DNA of 35,926 nt from Syntrophaceae bacterium UBA5619 (GTDB taxonomy: Bacteria; Desulfobacterota; Syntrophia; Syntrophales; UBA5619). Below the pieces are notes generated by a model. That model was not told where the DNA came from. It made no database searches and was given only the letters and a program-made list of their open reading frames with translations. Each line of letters begins with the position of its first letter. Positions within the stretch are counted from its first letter, which is position 1. Made by a program: the position numbers and the translations under genes. The DNA lies in contig DIKL01000099.1 of NCBI GenBank assembly GCA_002424545.1, positions 1,750 to 37,675 on the forward strand, read 5' to 3'. Shown piece after piece: positions 24,102 through 33,055 of this stretch.

Positions 24102-27065
24102 ATGCCAGCAGAAAATCCCTGTCCGCCCCCGACTTTATCCGTCGGTCGGAAACGGCACGGTTTCCGGATTCTCCGGGTTGAGCAAATCCCGGAAATCCGG
24201 GTAACCGCCTATGAGATCGAACACGAAACGACCGGCGCAAAAATCCTGCACCTCCATTGCGACGATCGCGAAAACCTCTTCGCCATCGGTTTCCGGACGC
24301 CGCCGGGAGACTCGACCGGCGTTCCCCATATTCTCGAACATTCCGTTCTGGCCGGCTCCGAACGCTACCCCCTGAAGGACGTGTTCAACGAACTCCTTCG
24401 CGGAACGCTGCAGACCTTCATCAACGCCTTTACCTACCCCGACAAGACGATCTATCCCGTTGCCAGCCAGGAAAAACGCGACTTCTTCAACCTCGCCCGG
24501 GTCTATACCGACCTGGTCCTCCGGCCTCGCCTTCTGCGGGAGACCTTTCTCCAGGAGGGGCATCATCTCGAATTCGATGCCAATGGAGAATTGACGATTT
24601 CCGGAATTGTATACAACGAGATGAAGGGGGCGTACTCCTCGCCGGAAGCGCTGATGTACAAGGCCCTTCAGGAAAACCTCTATCCCGAGACCCTCTACGC
24701 CTTCGACTCGGGGGGCGATCCCGAAATGATTCCCGATCTGACATACGATCAGTTCCGGAAATTCCACCGGACCTTCTATTCCCCGACGAATGCCCGCATC
24801 TTCCTCTACGGCGACATTCCTCCGGAAGAACACCTCGTCTTTCTCGAGGAAATGCTCACGGGCTTTGAGCGCGTCGAGGTCGATTCCGCCATCGCTCTTC
24901 AACCCCGCTGGACGACCAACCGTTCCGTTCACGGCTATTTTCCGATCGACCGGGAGGAGAAATCCGAGGGAAAGAGCACGGTGAACCTCGCCTGGATGAC
25001 CGCGGAAAACACCGCCGGCGAAACGGCGATGCTCTTGGCGATCGTCGCCGACCTGCTCGTCGGCAGCGCCGCATCCCCTCTCCGAAAGGCGCTCATCGAT
25101 TCGGGTCTCGGAGAAGATCTCTCCCCCGTCACGGGCCTTGAACGGGACCTCAGACAGATCGCCTTTTCGGTCGGTTTGCGCGGAACGGATCCGGACAAGG
25201 CCCCGCGGATCGAGAACCTGATCCTCGAAACGTTGCGGAATACGGCGGCCGGAGGTTTCGACCGGGAACTGATCGAAGGCACCCTCCACCAGGTGGAATT
25301 TCACGGACGGGAGATGGTGCGCGGCAATTATCCCTACGGTATCGTTCTGATGGGGCGGGCCTATCACACCTGGCTCTATGAAGGAGATCCGCTGACGGAC
25401 ATGAATTTTCCGCGCACCATCCAGGAGATCCGCCGAAAATGGGAGACGCATCCCGGCCTTTTTGGAGAGGTGGTTCAAAAATGGTTCGTCGACAATCCTC
25501 ACCGTCTCCTCTCGCTCATGGAACCGAGCCGAACCTTCCCGCAGGAGCGGGAGCAAAAGACCCGGAAGCGCTTGACAACCCTTGCCGCCTCGCTGAGCGA
25601 AACCCAAAAAGAGAAGATTCGGGAAGACGCCGCGCTGTTGAAAAGGTTTCAAACGGAACCGGACCCGCCGGAGGCGGCCGCCACCCTGCCGCAACTGAAT
25701 ATCCGCGACATCTCCAGGGAGATCGAGACGATCCCGACAGAGAGAACGGCCGTGCAGGGCGTCCCGACCCTCCGCCATGAACTGTTCACGAACGGCATTG
25801 TCTATCTCGATCTGGCCTTCGACGTCTCCGACATCCCGGAGGAGTTGCAACCCTATCTGCCGCTGCTGGGAAAGCTTACCCTCCAGATGGGGGCGGCGGG
25901 ACTCTCCTACGAGGCCATGGCAAAACGGATTTCGTTGCGGACCGGCGGTCTGGGCGTCAATCTCGCCGCCGGCTCCACCGCCGACGGCAGCGAACACTGG
26001 CAGAAGATGATTTTCTCGGTCAAGGCCCTTCACCGGAATGCCGATGAGGCGGTCGCCATCGTTCGAGACGTGCTGACCGCGGGGAATCTGTCGGAAACCG
26101 CACGGATGAGGGAGCTGATCCTGGAGAGAAAGAACGATCTCCACGCATCGGTCATTCCGTCGGGTCATCTCTTCGCCCAGATGGCGGCCGCGGCAGCCCT
26201 TTCCCCGCCCGCCTGGCGGGCCGAACAATGGCATGGCCGAACCCAGCTTCGGCTCATTGCCGGCGTGGCCGACCGTCTCAACGATCTTCGGGAGGATCTG
26301 ATCGAGAAACTCGAATGCCTCCGTAAGATCGTCTTCGTCGGGAAACGGCTATTGCTCAACATGACGGCCGAAGCGGAGGGACTGCAGAGGCTGACCGCCG
26401 CCACGGAGATGCTGGTCGGAGCCCTGCCGGCCGGAAACGCGGCCAAGGTCGCGGATTGGCGCAATCCCAGACCTGCCCATGTCGGAATCGCCATTCCGGC
26501 CGAAGTCTGCTACGTCGCCAAGGTTCTTGCGGCGCCGCCGTACGCCGATCCTCTTTCCGCCGCGCTTTTCGTCCTTGCGAGACTGATGTCGAACGGCTAT
26601 CTCTACCGCCATATTCGGGTTCAGGGAGGGGCCTACGGCGGTTCCTGTCGTTATGAACCGGTCAGCGGTCTGTTCGCATTCCTTTCCTACCGGGACCCCC
26701 ATCTGATGGAAACCATCGATGTTTTTGAAAAAGCGGCGGATTTTGTTTGCAACAAGCCGATCCCCCGCGATGAGATGGAAAAGGCGGTGATCGGAACGAT
26801 CGGATCGCTCGACCGGCCGCTGGACCCGGCAGGCAGGGGGTATACGGCGCTGATCCGGATGTTTTCGGGATTAACCGATCCGCTCCGCCGCCGGTTCCGG
26901 GAAGAGGTGCTCGATGTCGATCCAAAACGGCTGCAACAGGCCGCCCGGGGCTATTTTCCGAACGCGGTACAAACGGCCGTTTTTGCGGCCTGCGCGCCGG
27001 AGGATCGGCTCCGGAAGGCCAACGAATCCCTTGTCAAGAAGCTGACGATTGAAAAGCTGATCTGA
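24102..27065 (+). CDS. M16C-family zinc metalloprotease (PreP-like)
   Basis: A 987-aa full-length presequence-protease-like enzyme. The inverted zinc motif HILEH is at 76-80 with the third ligand Glu173 in YNEMKGAYSS; TPPGDSTGVPHILEHSVLAGSERYPLKD and TFINAFTYPDKTIYPVAS are typical of PreP. The second half contains the catalytically inactive M16-like repeats and a substrate-binding YLYRHIRVQGGAYGG segment (about 830). No signal peptide is seen, so it probably degrades peptides in the cytoplasm. In mitochondria and plastids relatives clear targeting peptides; in bacteria the substrates are unknown. A promoter is visible upstream; the lipoprotein gene follows. Confidence 0.94.
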   Translation: MPAENPCPPPTLSVGRKRHGFRILRVEQIPEIRVTAYEIEHETTGAKILHLHCDDRENLFAIGFRTPPGDSTGVPHILEHSVLAGSERYPLKDVFNELLRGTLQTFINAFTYPDKTIYPVASQEKRDFFNLARVYTDLVLRPRLLRETFLQEGHHLEFDANGELTISGIVYNEMKGAYSSPEALMYKALQENLYPETLYAFDSGGDPEMIPDLTYDQFRKFHRTFYSPTNARIFLYGDIPPEEHLVFLEEMLTGFERVEVDSAIALQPRWTTNRSVHGYFPIDREEKSEGKSTVNLAWMTAENTAGETAMLLAIVADLLVGSAASPLRKALIDSGLGEDLSPVTGLERDLRQIAFSVGLRGTDPDKAPRIENLILETLRNTAAGGFDRELIEGTLHQVEFHGREMVRGNYPYGIVLMGRAYHTWLYEGDPLTDMNFPRTIQEIRRKWETHPGLFGEVVQKWFVDNPHRLLSLMEPSRTFPQEREQKTRKRLTTLAASLSETQKEKIREDAALLKRFQTEPDPPEAAATLPQLNIRDISREIETIPTERTAVQGVPTLRHELFTNGIVYLDLAFDVSDIPEELQPYLPLLGKLTLQMGAAGLSYEAMAKRISLRTGGLGVNLAAGSTADGSEHWQKMIFSVKALHRNADEAVAIVRDVLTAGNLSETARMRELILERKNDLHASVIPSGHLFAQMAAAAALSPPAWRAEQWHGRTQLRLIAGVADRLNDLREDLIEKLECLRKIVFVGKRLLLNMTAEAEGLQRLTAATEMLVGALPAGNAAKVADWRNPRPAHVGIAIPAEVCYVAKVLAAPPYADPLSAALFVLARLMSNGYLYRHIRVQGGAYGGSCRYEPVSGLFAFLSYRDPHLMETIDVFEKAADFVCNKPIPRDEMEKAVIGTIGSLDRPLDPAGRGYTALIRMFSGLTDPLRRRFREEVLDVDPKRLQQAARGYFPNAVQTAVFAACAPEDRLRKANESLVKKLTIEKLI

Positions 27066-27119
27066 CGGCGGTCACATGTGGGGCCGATGCGATCGATCCT
27101 CGCAAAAGGAACCTTCACC

Positions 27120-27647
27120 ATGCCGATGCCGAAACAGCGAAAGATGAATCGAAAAATGCATTCAAAAAACCGTATCGGGCTGTGCGCGCTGCTCCTTCTC
27201 TGCTTTGGCGGATTGTCCTGTTCGGGCGCCCTCTTCCAAAATTACGGCCGCATCCACCCCGGCGACGAAACGAGCGGGGAGCTGGAAAACGGCATGGTCG
27301 ACTCCGAGCTTCGTTACTACATCAGCGGCTCGGATCTTTATCCGAACGCGCTCATCGGACTGCACCGGGACCAACGGCTCGACCCGGAAACCCTCTGGAA
27401 AGAAGTCAAAATGACCCCGGAAGAACTCCGACAGATCGTCGGTTTTATGAAGGCCAAGGCCTTCGAGTATCGAGAGTTTCCTCATCGATTCGACCTTCTC
27501 GACACGGGGGGGAAAAAGATCGGCTTCTGGTACTCCATCCTCTCGGCAAGGACCTATATTCACTTCGCCGGGAATGGAATCGTGACGATCGGCACGCCCG
27601 ATCTCGACACCTATGAAAAGTTCGTAAGAGATGTCGATGCCGAGTGA
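27120..27647 (+). CDS. Putative lipoprotein of unknown function
   Basis: A 175-aa protein with a basic N-terminus, hydrophobic stretch (IGLCALLLLCFGG) and lipobox GGLSCSG, giving a lipid-anchored mature protein from the Cys near residue 37. The mature part (about 140 aa) has RYYISGSDLYPNALIGLHRD and LWKEVKMTPEELRQIVGFM, then a beta-rich end (KIGFWYSILSARTYIHF). I do not recognise the family, but similar small lipoproteins are common in deltaproteobacteria. AAAAGGAA eight bases before ATG 27120 supports this start; another in-frame ATG follows at codon 9. It lies 54 bases after the protease gene. Confidence 0.75.
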   Translation: MPMPKQRKMNRKMHSKNRIGLCALLLLCFGGLSCSGALFQNYGRIHPGDETSGELENGMVDSELRYYISGSDLYPNALIGLHRDQRLDPETLWKEVKMTPEELRQIVGFMKAKAFEYREFPHRFDLLDTGGKKIGFWYSILSARTYIHFAGNGIVTIGTPDLDTYEKFVRDVDAE

Positions 27648-27732
27648 AGGAACGATCCATCCATTGTCGCTTGCGTTTCCCCCGAGAATTCGGTAATCAT
27701 TCCTCAAAATCCATAGAGGAGGCAAAGACACG

Positions 27733-28227
27733 ATGAAGGCTCTGGTCACCTACTACTCCGAAACGGGCAACACGGAAAAGCTCGCGCGCGCCATCTACGA
27801 AGCGATTCATGTCGACAAGGAACTGCTGCCCGTTCAGGAGGTCAAGAGCACAAAGGGCTACGATATCATCTTTGTGGGATTTCCGGTCCAAGCCCACAGC
27901 GTTCTCGCGAAGCTTACCCCTTTCTTCAAGGGCCTGACCGCGGGACAGAACATCGCCCTCTTCTGCACGCACGGTTCGCTCCGGGGCGGCCACCTGCCCA
28001 AGCAGGCACTGGAGCATGCGGCCGGTCTCGCCTCCGGGGCGAAGATCATCGGCACCTTCGGGGTCAGGGGAAAGGTGAATGAAAAAATCATCGATGCGCT
28101 GATGAAGCGGGTGGAACACCGGACCTGGGCGGAAGAGGCGCAAGGGGCCCACGAACACCCAAGCGATATGGATCTGTCGGACGGGAAAGAATTCGCCCGG
28201 GGCATTCTGGCCAAGATCGGCCGTTAG
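27733..28227 (+). CDS. Flavodoxin family protein
   Basis: A 164-aa protein with the FMN-phosphate loop YSETGNTEKLA (8-18) at the start of a flavodoxin-like fold, then GYDIIFVGFPVQAHS (about 42-56), where aromatic or loop residues contact the flavin, and ALFCTHGSLRGG (about 75-86). It should be an electron carrier or FMN reductase-like protein in the cytoplasm. AGAGGAGG precedes the ATG by about ten bases. It ends nine bases from the convergent alaS stop; the short repeat GCTGT-N5-ACAGC across the junction is the only possible terminator seen. Confidence 0.9.
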   Translation: MKALVTYYSETGNTEKLARAIYEAIHVDKELLPVQEVKSTKGYDIIFVGFPVQAHSVLAKLTPFFKGLTAGQNIALFCTHGSLRGGHLPKQALEHAAGLASGAKIIGTFGVRGKVNEKIIDALMKRVEHRTWAEEAQGAHEHPSDMDLSDGKEFARGILAKIGR

Positions 28228-28236
28228 CGCTGTTTC

Positions 28237-30879
28237 TTACAGCAGCTCGGGAAGTTTCTCCAGCGCCCTCTCCAGGAACTCCGGTTTGGGGCCGCCCGCC
28301 TGGGCCATGTCGGGCCGGCCGCCGCCGCTCCCGCCGACGAGCGGCGCTACGGCCTTGATGATGTTTCCGGCGTGGTACCGGTCCGTCAGATCCTTCGTGA
28401 CCAGACAAAGAAGCATCGCCTTGCCCTCCGCCTTGCTCCCGAGGAGAATGACCCCGGAGCGGAGCCGGTCGCGGAGCTTGTCTCCGAAATCCCGGAGGGT
28501 CTTCACGTCGGACGCCTCCACGACGGCCGCCAAAACGTCGACCCCGTTGATCTTCCGGACATGACCCATCAGATCGCCGGAATCCTTCGCCGCCAGCTTT
28601 CCCTTGAGCGACTCGATCTCCTTCTCCAGTTCCCGTTCCCGGTGGAGAAGTTTTTCCGTTCTATCCGCCGTTTCCAGCAGACCGATCTTCAGGAGTCCGG
28701 CGGTTTTCCGGAGTTCGTTCTCGATAAGTTGCGCATGGTCGACGGCCCTTTTGCCCGTGACCGCCTCGATCCGGCGGACGCCGGCCGCCACGGCCGACTC
28801 ATGAACGATCTTGAAGAAGCCGATGTCGCCGGTCCGGGCCACATGGGTCCCGCCGCAGAGCTCACTGCCGAACCCGGTCATCTTCACGACACGGACCGTT
28901 TCCCCGTACTTCTCGTCAAAAACCGCCGTTGCCCCCGTTTTAACCGCCTCATCGAGGGGCATCACCGCGGTCTCCACCGGCGCATTCGTCCGGATCATCC
29001 GGTTGACCAGCGTCTCCACCCGCGCCAGCTCCCCCTCTTCGATCCGGGAAAAATGGGTGAAGTCGAAACGGAGCCGCTCGGCGTTGACCAGCGAACCGGA
29101 CTGCTTGACATGTTCTCCGAGAACCGTTTTCAGCGCGGCCTGCAGGAGGTGTGTCCCGGAATGGTTCGCCTCGGTCGCGCGGCGTTTCTCGTCGGCGACA
29201 TTCAGATCAACCGTATCCCCCTTGCGGAGTGCACCGCCGGTCAGCTTTCCCACATGGACAATCAGATTATCGAGAGGTCTTTTCGTATCCGTCACGGAGA
29301 AGACGCCCGAGCCGTCGCTCAATGCGATCTCGCCGGTGTCGCCCACCTGGCCGCCGATTTCGCCATAGAACGGGGTTTTGGCGGTGATGATCTCTGCGTC
29401 GTCCCCTTCGCCGATCCCGTCAACGGGCCGGCCGTTTTTCAGGACGGCTAAAATCTTCGATTGTCCCGTCGTAATCCCCTCGTACCCGACAAATTCCGTT
29501 GAAATCCCTTCGACGGAGAGCCGATGATAAACCTCGGAAATCGCCTCTTCGCCGCTTCCCTTCCAGGACTCCCGCGCCTTCTCCCGCTGGGCCGCCATCG
29601 CTTTTTCAAAACCGGTCATATCAAGCGACAGGCCGTCCTTGCGGACGATATCCGCCGTAAGATCCGTGGGAAAGCCGAAGGTGTCGTAGAGCTTGAAGAC
29701 GATCTCCCCCGGGATAACCTCTCTCCCGGCCGTCTGCAGGGCGGTCACCTCCTCCTGCAGGATCCGGAGACCGGCATCGAGGGTCTCGATGAAGCGTTCC
29801 TCCTCACTCTCCACCACCTTCCGGATAAAGGAGGCCTTGTCGACCAGGTCCGGATAGGCCTCCTTCATCTCGTCGATTACGACCCCGCACACCTCGTTGA
29901 GAAAGGGGCGGTTCATGCCAAGAAGTTTCCCGTGACGCGCCGCCCTCCGCAGGATCCGGCGGAGGACGTATCCTCGCCCCTCGTTGCTCGGCAGAACGCC
30001 GTCGCCGACGAGAAAGGTCACGGATCGGCTGTGGTCGGCGATCACACGGATGGAGATGTCGTCATCTTCATTATTTTTGTAGGTCCGGCCGCTGATCTTT
30101 TCGATGAAGCGGATGATTCCCGTGAAGAGGTCGGATTCATAGTTGCTCGTCACCCCCTGGACGACGGTCGCCAGGCGTTCCAGACCCATCCCCGTGTCGA
30201 TGTTCGGCTTCGGCAGCGGGGTCAGCTTCCCGGAGGCATCGCGGTCGAACTGCGTGAAGACGAGGTTCCAGATCTCGAGGTGCCGGTCGCATTCGCAGTG
30301 GACGTCGCAGGTCGGTTTTCCGCAGCCCGTATCCTTCCCCTGGTCGTAGAGGATCTCGGAGCAGGGGCCGCAGGGACCGGTCTCCCCCATCATCCAGAAG
30401 TTGCTCTTCTCGCCCATTCGGATGATCCGTTCCGGCGGAACCCCCATCGCTTCATTCCAGATCCGGAACGCCTCGTCGTCGTCCGTATAGATCGTGACCC
30501 ATAGTCTTTCCTTCGGCAGCCCCATCACGACGGTCAGGTATTCCCACGCCCAGGCGATCGCCTCGGCCTTGAAATAATCCCCGAACGAAAAATTTCCCAA
30601 CATTTCGAAAAACGTATGATGCCGCGCGGTGACACCGACATTCTCAAGATCGTTGTGTTTCCCCCCCGCCCGGACGCACTTCTGCGAGGTCACCGCCCGG
30701 CGGTAGCCCCGGTCTTCGAATCCCAGGAAACAGTTCTTGAACTGGACCATTCCGGCATTGGTAAACAGGAGGGACGGGTCGTCCTTGGGAACCAGGGAGG
30801 AACTGGCGACCCGCGCATGCCCCTTCCCCTCGAAAAATTTCAGAAAACTTTCCCGAATCTCACTCCCCGTCATCGTCAT
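28237..30879 (-). CDS. alaS: Alanyl-tRNA synthetase
   Basis: An 880-aa, full-length class II synthetase charging tRNA-Ala. The N-terminal catalytic core shows SSSLVPKDDPSLLFTNAGMVQFK. The editing domain has the zinc ligands HSGTH (about 568-572) and CGGTH (about 673-677). A coiled-coil linker (RTEKLLHRERELEKEIESLKGKL) precedes the C-Ala domain ending GGSGGGRPDMAQAGG. AGGAAGG lies just before the ATG, inside the 3' end of recX, with which it overlaps by 20 bases, so translation is likely coupled. The recA-recX-alaS order is widespread in bacteria. Confidence 0.98.
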   Translation of the reverse strand: MTMTGSEIRESFLKFFEGKGHARVASSSLVPKDDPSLLFTNAGMVQFKNCFLGFEDRGYRRAVTSQKCVRAGGKHNDLENVGVTARHHTFFEMLGNFSFGDYFKAEAIAWAWEYLTVVMGLPKERLWVTIYTDDDEAFRIWNEAMGVPPERIIRMGEKSNFWMMGETGPCGPCSEILYDQGKDTGCGKPTCDVHCECDRHLEIWNLVFTQFDRDASGKLTPLPKPNIDTGMGLERLATVVQGVTSNYESDLFTGIIRFIEKISGRTYKNNEDDDISIRVIADHSRSVTFLVGDGVLPSNEGRGYVLRRILRRAARHGKLLGMNRPFLNEVCGVVIDEMKEAYPDLVDKASFIRKVVESEEERFIETLDAGLRILQEEVTALQTAGREVIPGEIVFKLYDTFGFPTDLTADIVRKDGLSLDMTGFEKAMAAQREKARESWKGSGEEAISEVYHRLSVEGISTEFVGYEGITTGQSKILAVLKNGRPVDGIGEGDDAEIITAKTPFYGEIGGQVGDTGEIALSDGSGVFSVTDTKRPLDNLIVHVGKLTGGALRKGDTVDLNVADEKRRATEANHSGTHLLQAALKTVLGEHVKQSGSLVNAERLRFDFTHFSRIEEGELARVETLVNRMIRTNAPVETAVMPLDEAVKTGATAVFDEKYGETVRVVKMTGFGSELCGGTHVARTGDIGFFKIVHESAVAAGVRRIEAVTGKRAVDHAQLIENELRKTAGLLKIGLLETADRTEKLLHRERELEKEIESLKGKLAAKDSGDLMGHVRKINGVDVLAAVVEASDVKTLRDFGDKLRDRLRSGVILLGSKAEGKAMLLCLVTKDLTDRYHAGNIIKAVAPLVGGSGGGRPDMAQAGGPKPEFLERALEKLPELL

Positions 30880-31360
30880 GGAACCCTTCCTCCCCCGTTT
30901 TGTTCAATATCTTCAGGATCAGGCTTATGGAAAATCCCTTTCCCGTCAGATGTCTCGCCAATGAGGCCTTCTCCCGTTCGTTCAGCAAGGCGACCGGCCG
31001 CCCCTGGGTTCTTTTCCGAAGCAGCCGCTCGGCCGCCTCCTCTTCGCCCAGCTCCTCGCGGATTTCCGCGATCGCCCGTTTGCACAGCCCCTCGTCAATG
31101 CCCTTTCCCCGAAGATCGACGGCGATCCGGCGGTCCCCCGCGAAACGGCCGACGGCCAGAACCCGCGCCCGCTGCCTGGCGAATGCCTCATCGTCGAGGT
31201 ATCCGAGTTCGCGACAGCGGCGGACAGCCCGGTCGACGGCATCATCGGCAAAACCGCCCGCCCGCAGCTTGGTACGCAATTCCTTTTCGCTGTGCGCCCG
31301 CAGGGCCAACAACCGGAATGCCTTCGCTTCGGCCCGGCCGGTTTCGCGCTCCTCGCTCAT
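30860..31360 (-). CDS. recX: Regulatory protein RecX
   Basis: A 166-aa protein with three RecX-type three-helix repeats: ALRLLALRAHSEKELRTKLRAGGF-like start (about 12-38), RRCRELGYLDDEAFARQRAR (about 47-66) and the C-terminal SLARHLTGKGFSISLILKIL (about 133-152). RecX binds inside the RecA filament groove and stops RecA polymerisation. It lies 3 bases after the recA stop and overlaps alaS by 20 bases. Confidence 0.93.
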   Translation of the reverse strand: MSEERETGRAEAKAFRLLALRAHSEKELRTKLRAGGFADDAVDRAVRRCRELGYLDDEAFARQRARVLAVGRFAGDRRIAVDLRGKGIDEGLCKRAIAEIREELGEEEAAERLLRKRTQGRPVALLNEREKASLARHLTGKGFSISLILKILNKTGEEGFHDDDGE

Positions 31361-31363
31361 ACC

Positions 31364-32395
31364 CTAATTGGATTCTTCCCTAACCACGGCCGTCTTCGGT
31401 TTCACGCCCAGTTTTTCGCGGACCTCCGCCTCGATCTTCTCGAGAATCTCCCTATTTTCCTTCAGGAAGTTCCGGGTGTTGTCCCGGCCCTGGCCGAGGC
31501 GTTCCCCCTTGTAGGAGTACCAGGCGCCGCTCTTCTCGATGACGCCCTTGTCCGCCGCCAGGTCGATCACATCGCCTTCCTTCGAAATCCCCTCCCCGAA
31601 AATGATGTCGAACTCCGTCTCTCTGAACGGCGGAGCGACCTTGTTCTTGACGACCTTGACGCGGGTCCGGAAGCCGATCACATCCTGCCCGATCTTGATG
31701 GCGCTCACCTTGCGAATGTCCAGACGCATCGTCGCGTAGAACTTCAGCGCGTTGCCGCCCGTGGTGGTTTCGGGATTTCCGAAGAAGACGCCGATCTTCA
31801 TCCGAAGCTGATTGATGAAGATCACGGTCGTTTTGGACTTGCTGATGCTCCCCGTCAGTTTCCGGAGGGCCTGCGACATCAGCCGCGCCTGGAGCCCCAT
31901 CTGGGCGTCTCCCATCTCCCCCTCGATTTCGGCCTTGGGAACGAGGGCCGCGACGGAATCGACAACGAGGATGTCCAGCGCGCCGCTCCGGACCAGCGTT
32001 TCGGAGATCTCCAGCGCCTGCTCCCCCGTGTCGGGCTGGGAGATCAGCAGATCGTCCGTGTTGACGCCGATCTTCCGCGCGTAGGTGACATCCAGTGCGT
32101 GCTCGGCGTCGATGAAGGCCGCCAGCCCCCCGAGTTTCTGCGCCTCGGCCACGATATGAAGCGCCAGGGTCGTCTTCCCCCCCGATTCGGGACCGAAGAT
32201 CTCGATGATTCTCCCCCGGGGAACGCCGCCGGTCCCAAGCGCGATGTCGAGGCTGATCGATCCCGTGGAGATTGCCGGGATGTCGGAAATCACCTCCCCG
32301 CCGCCCAACCGCATGATCGCCCCTTTTCCGAACTGCCTTTCGATCTGCGTGATCGCCAGATCGACCGCCTTTGCCCTCTCCGTATCCGTTGCCAT
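31364..32395 (-). CDS. recA: Recombinase RecA
   Basis: A 343-aa strand-exchange recombinase and activator of LexA self-cleavage. Walker A is GPESGGKT (68-75); [18 protein letters not shown] and the L2 loop [16 protein letters not shown] are as in canonical RecA. The start at ATG 32395 has AAGGAGGAGG directly upstream; an ATG five codons earlier lies before that site and is not used. It is third in cinA-thpR-recA-recX-alaS. The 66-base gap upstream of recA holds only one GAAC half-site, not a full GAAC-N4-GTTC palindrome, so direct SOS control here is doubtful. Confidence 0.98.
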   Translation of the reverse strand: MATDTERAKAVDLAITQIERQFGKGAIMRLGGGEVISDIPAISTGSISLDIALGTGGVPRGRIIEIFGPESGGKTTLALHIVAEAQKLGGLAAFIDAEHALDVTYARKIGVNTDDLLISQPDTGEQALEISETLVRSGALDILVVDSVAALVPKAEIEGEMGDAQMGLQARLMSQALRKLTGSISKSKTTVIFINQLRMKIGVFFGNPETTTGGNALKFYATMRLDIRKVSAIKIGQDVIGFRTRVKVVKNKVAPPFRETEFDIIFGEGISKEGDVIDLAADKGVIEKSGAWYSYKGERLGQGRDNTRNFLKENREILEKIEAEVREKLGVKPKTAVVREESN

Positions 32396-32461
32396 AGCCT
32401 CCTCCTTCATTCCTCTTTCGGATTCATGCCCCGGTGAACATTTTATCGTCGAATTCCGGTT

Positions 32462-33055
32462 TTACGCCGTCCGCCGTACCGTAAAGGGATAGACGGCGAG
32501 TCGTGTGTAGATCGCCCCTTGGGGTGTCAGCTCGCTCTTGAACAGGCAGAGGCCGGAGGCCGTAAAGCGCGCATCCACATCCGTTTCCGCCTCTTTCAAC
32601 GCCTCCGCCAGACCGCCGAGCCCCTTCGGGCTCCTGATCCGTCCCAGCGTGAGATGGGGGCGGAAGGGCCGCTCCTCTCCGGGAAAGCCGATCTCCCGAA
32701 GGGCCCGCTCCAGTCCATTCTGGAAGATGGTCAGCCGTTCCGTCTCGCCGTCCATTCCCAACCAGACAACCCGCGGCCGTTTCATGTCGGGGAAAACCCC
32801 CGCGCCGCCGATCGCAAGTTCGAACGGTCCGACGTCCGCCGCGGCCTTCTCCGCTAAAGCCGAGATGCTCTCTACGCTTTCCTCGCGGATGTCGCCAAAG
32901 AATTTCAGCGTCAGGTGAATCGACTCCGGACGGACCCAACGGACATCCCCGCGGATCATTTTTTTCAACCGGCTCTGAACCCGCCCGATTTCCCGGAGGA
33001 TCTCCTCAGGCGGATCGAGCGCCAGAAAAGCGCGGATCATCCGTTCATCCGTCAT
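32462..33055 (-). CDS. thpR: RNA 2',3'-cyclic phosphodiesterase
   Basis: A 197-aa 2H phosphoesterase (LigT/ThpR family) that opens 2',3'-cyclic phosphate ends and in vitro can ligate 2'-5' RNA. Both catalytic motifs are present: HLTL at 47-50 (ESIHLTLKFFGD) and HLTL at 134-137 (FRPHLTLGRI). Its start overlaps the end of cinA by 11 bases, and it precedes recA by 66 bases. The cinA-thpR pairing is common next to recA. Confidence 0.93.
   Translation of the reverse strand: MTDERMIRAFLALDPPEEILREIGRVQSRLKKMIRGDVRWVRPESIHLTLKFFGDIREESVESISALAEKAAADVGPFELAIGGAGVFPDMKRPRVVWLGMDGETERLTIFQNGLERALREIGFPGEERPFRPHLTLGRIRSPKGLGGLAEALKEAETDVDARFTASGLCLFKSELTPQGAIYTRLAVYPFTVRRTA

Noticed and set aside
24135-26234. 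699-codon open frame on the minus strand
   Set aside because: Antisense to the M16C protease gene, which has all catalytic motifs; the minus translation shows no recognisable domain.
32396-32461. Possible SOS box upstream of recA
   Set aside because: Only one GAAC half-site is present; the base pattern four bases further is not GTTC.
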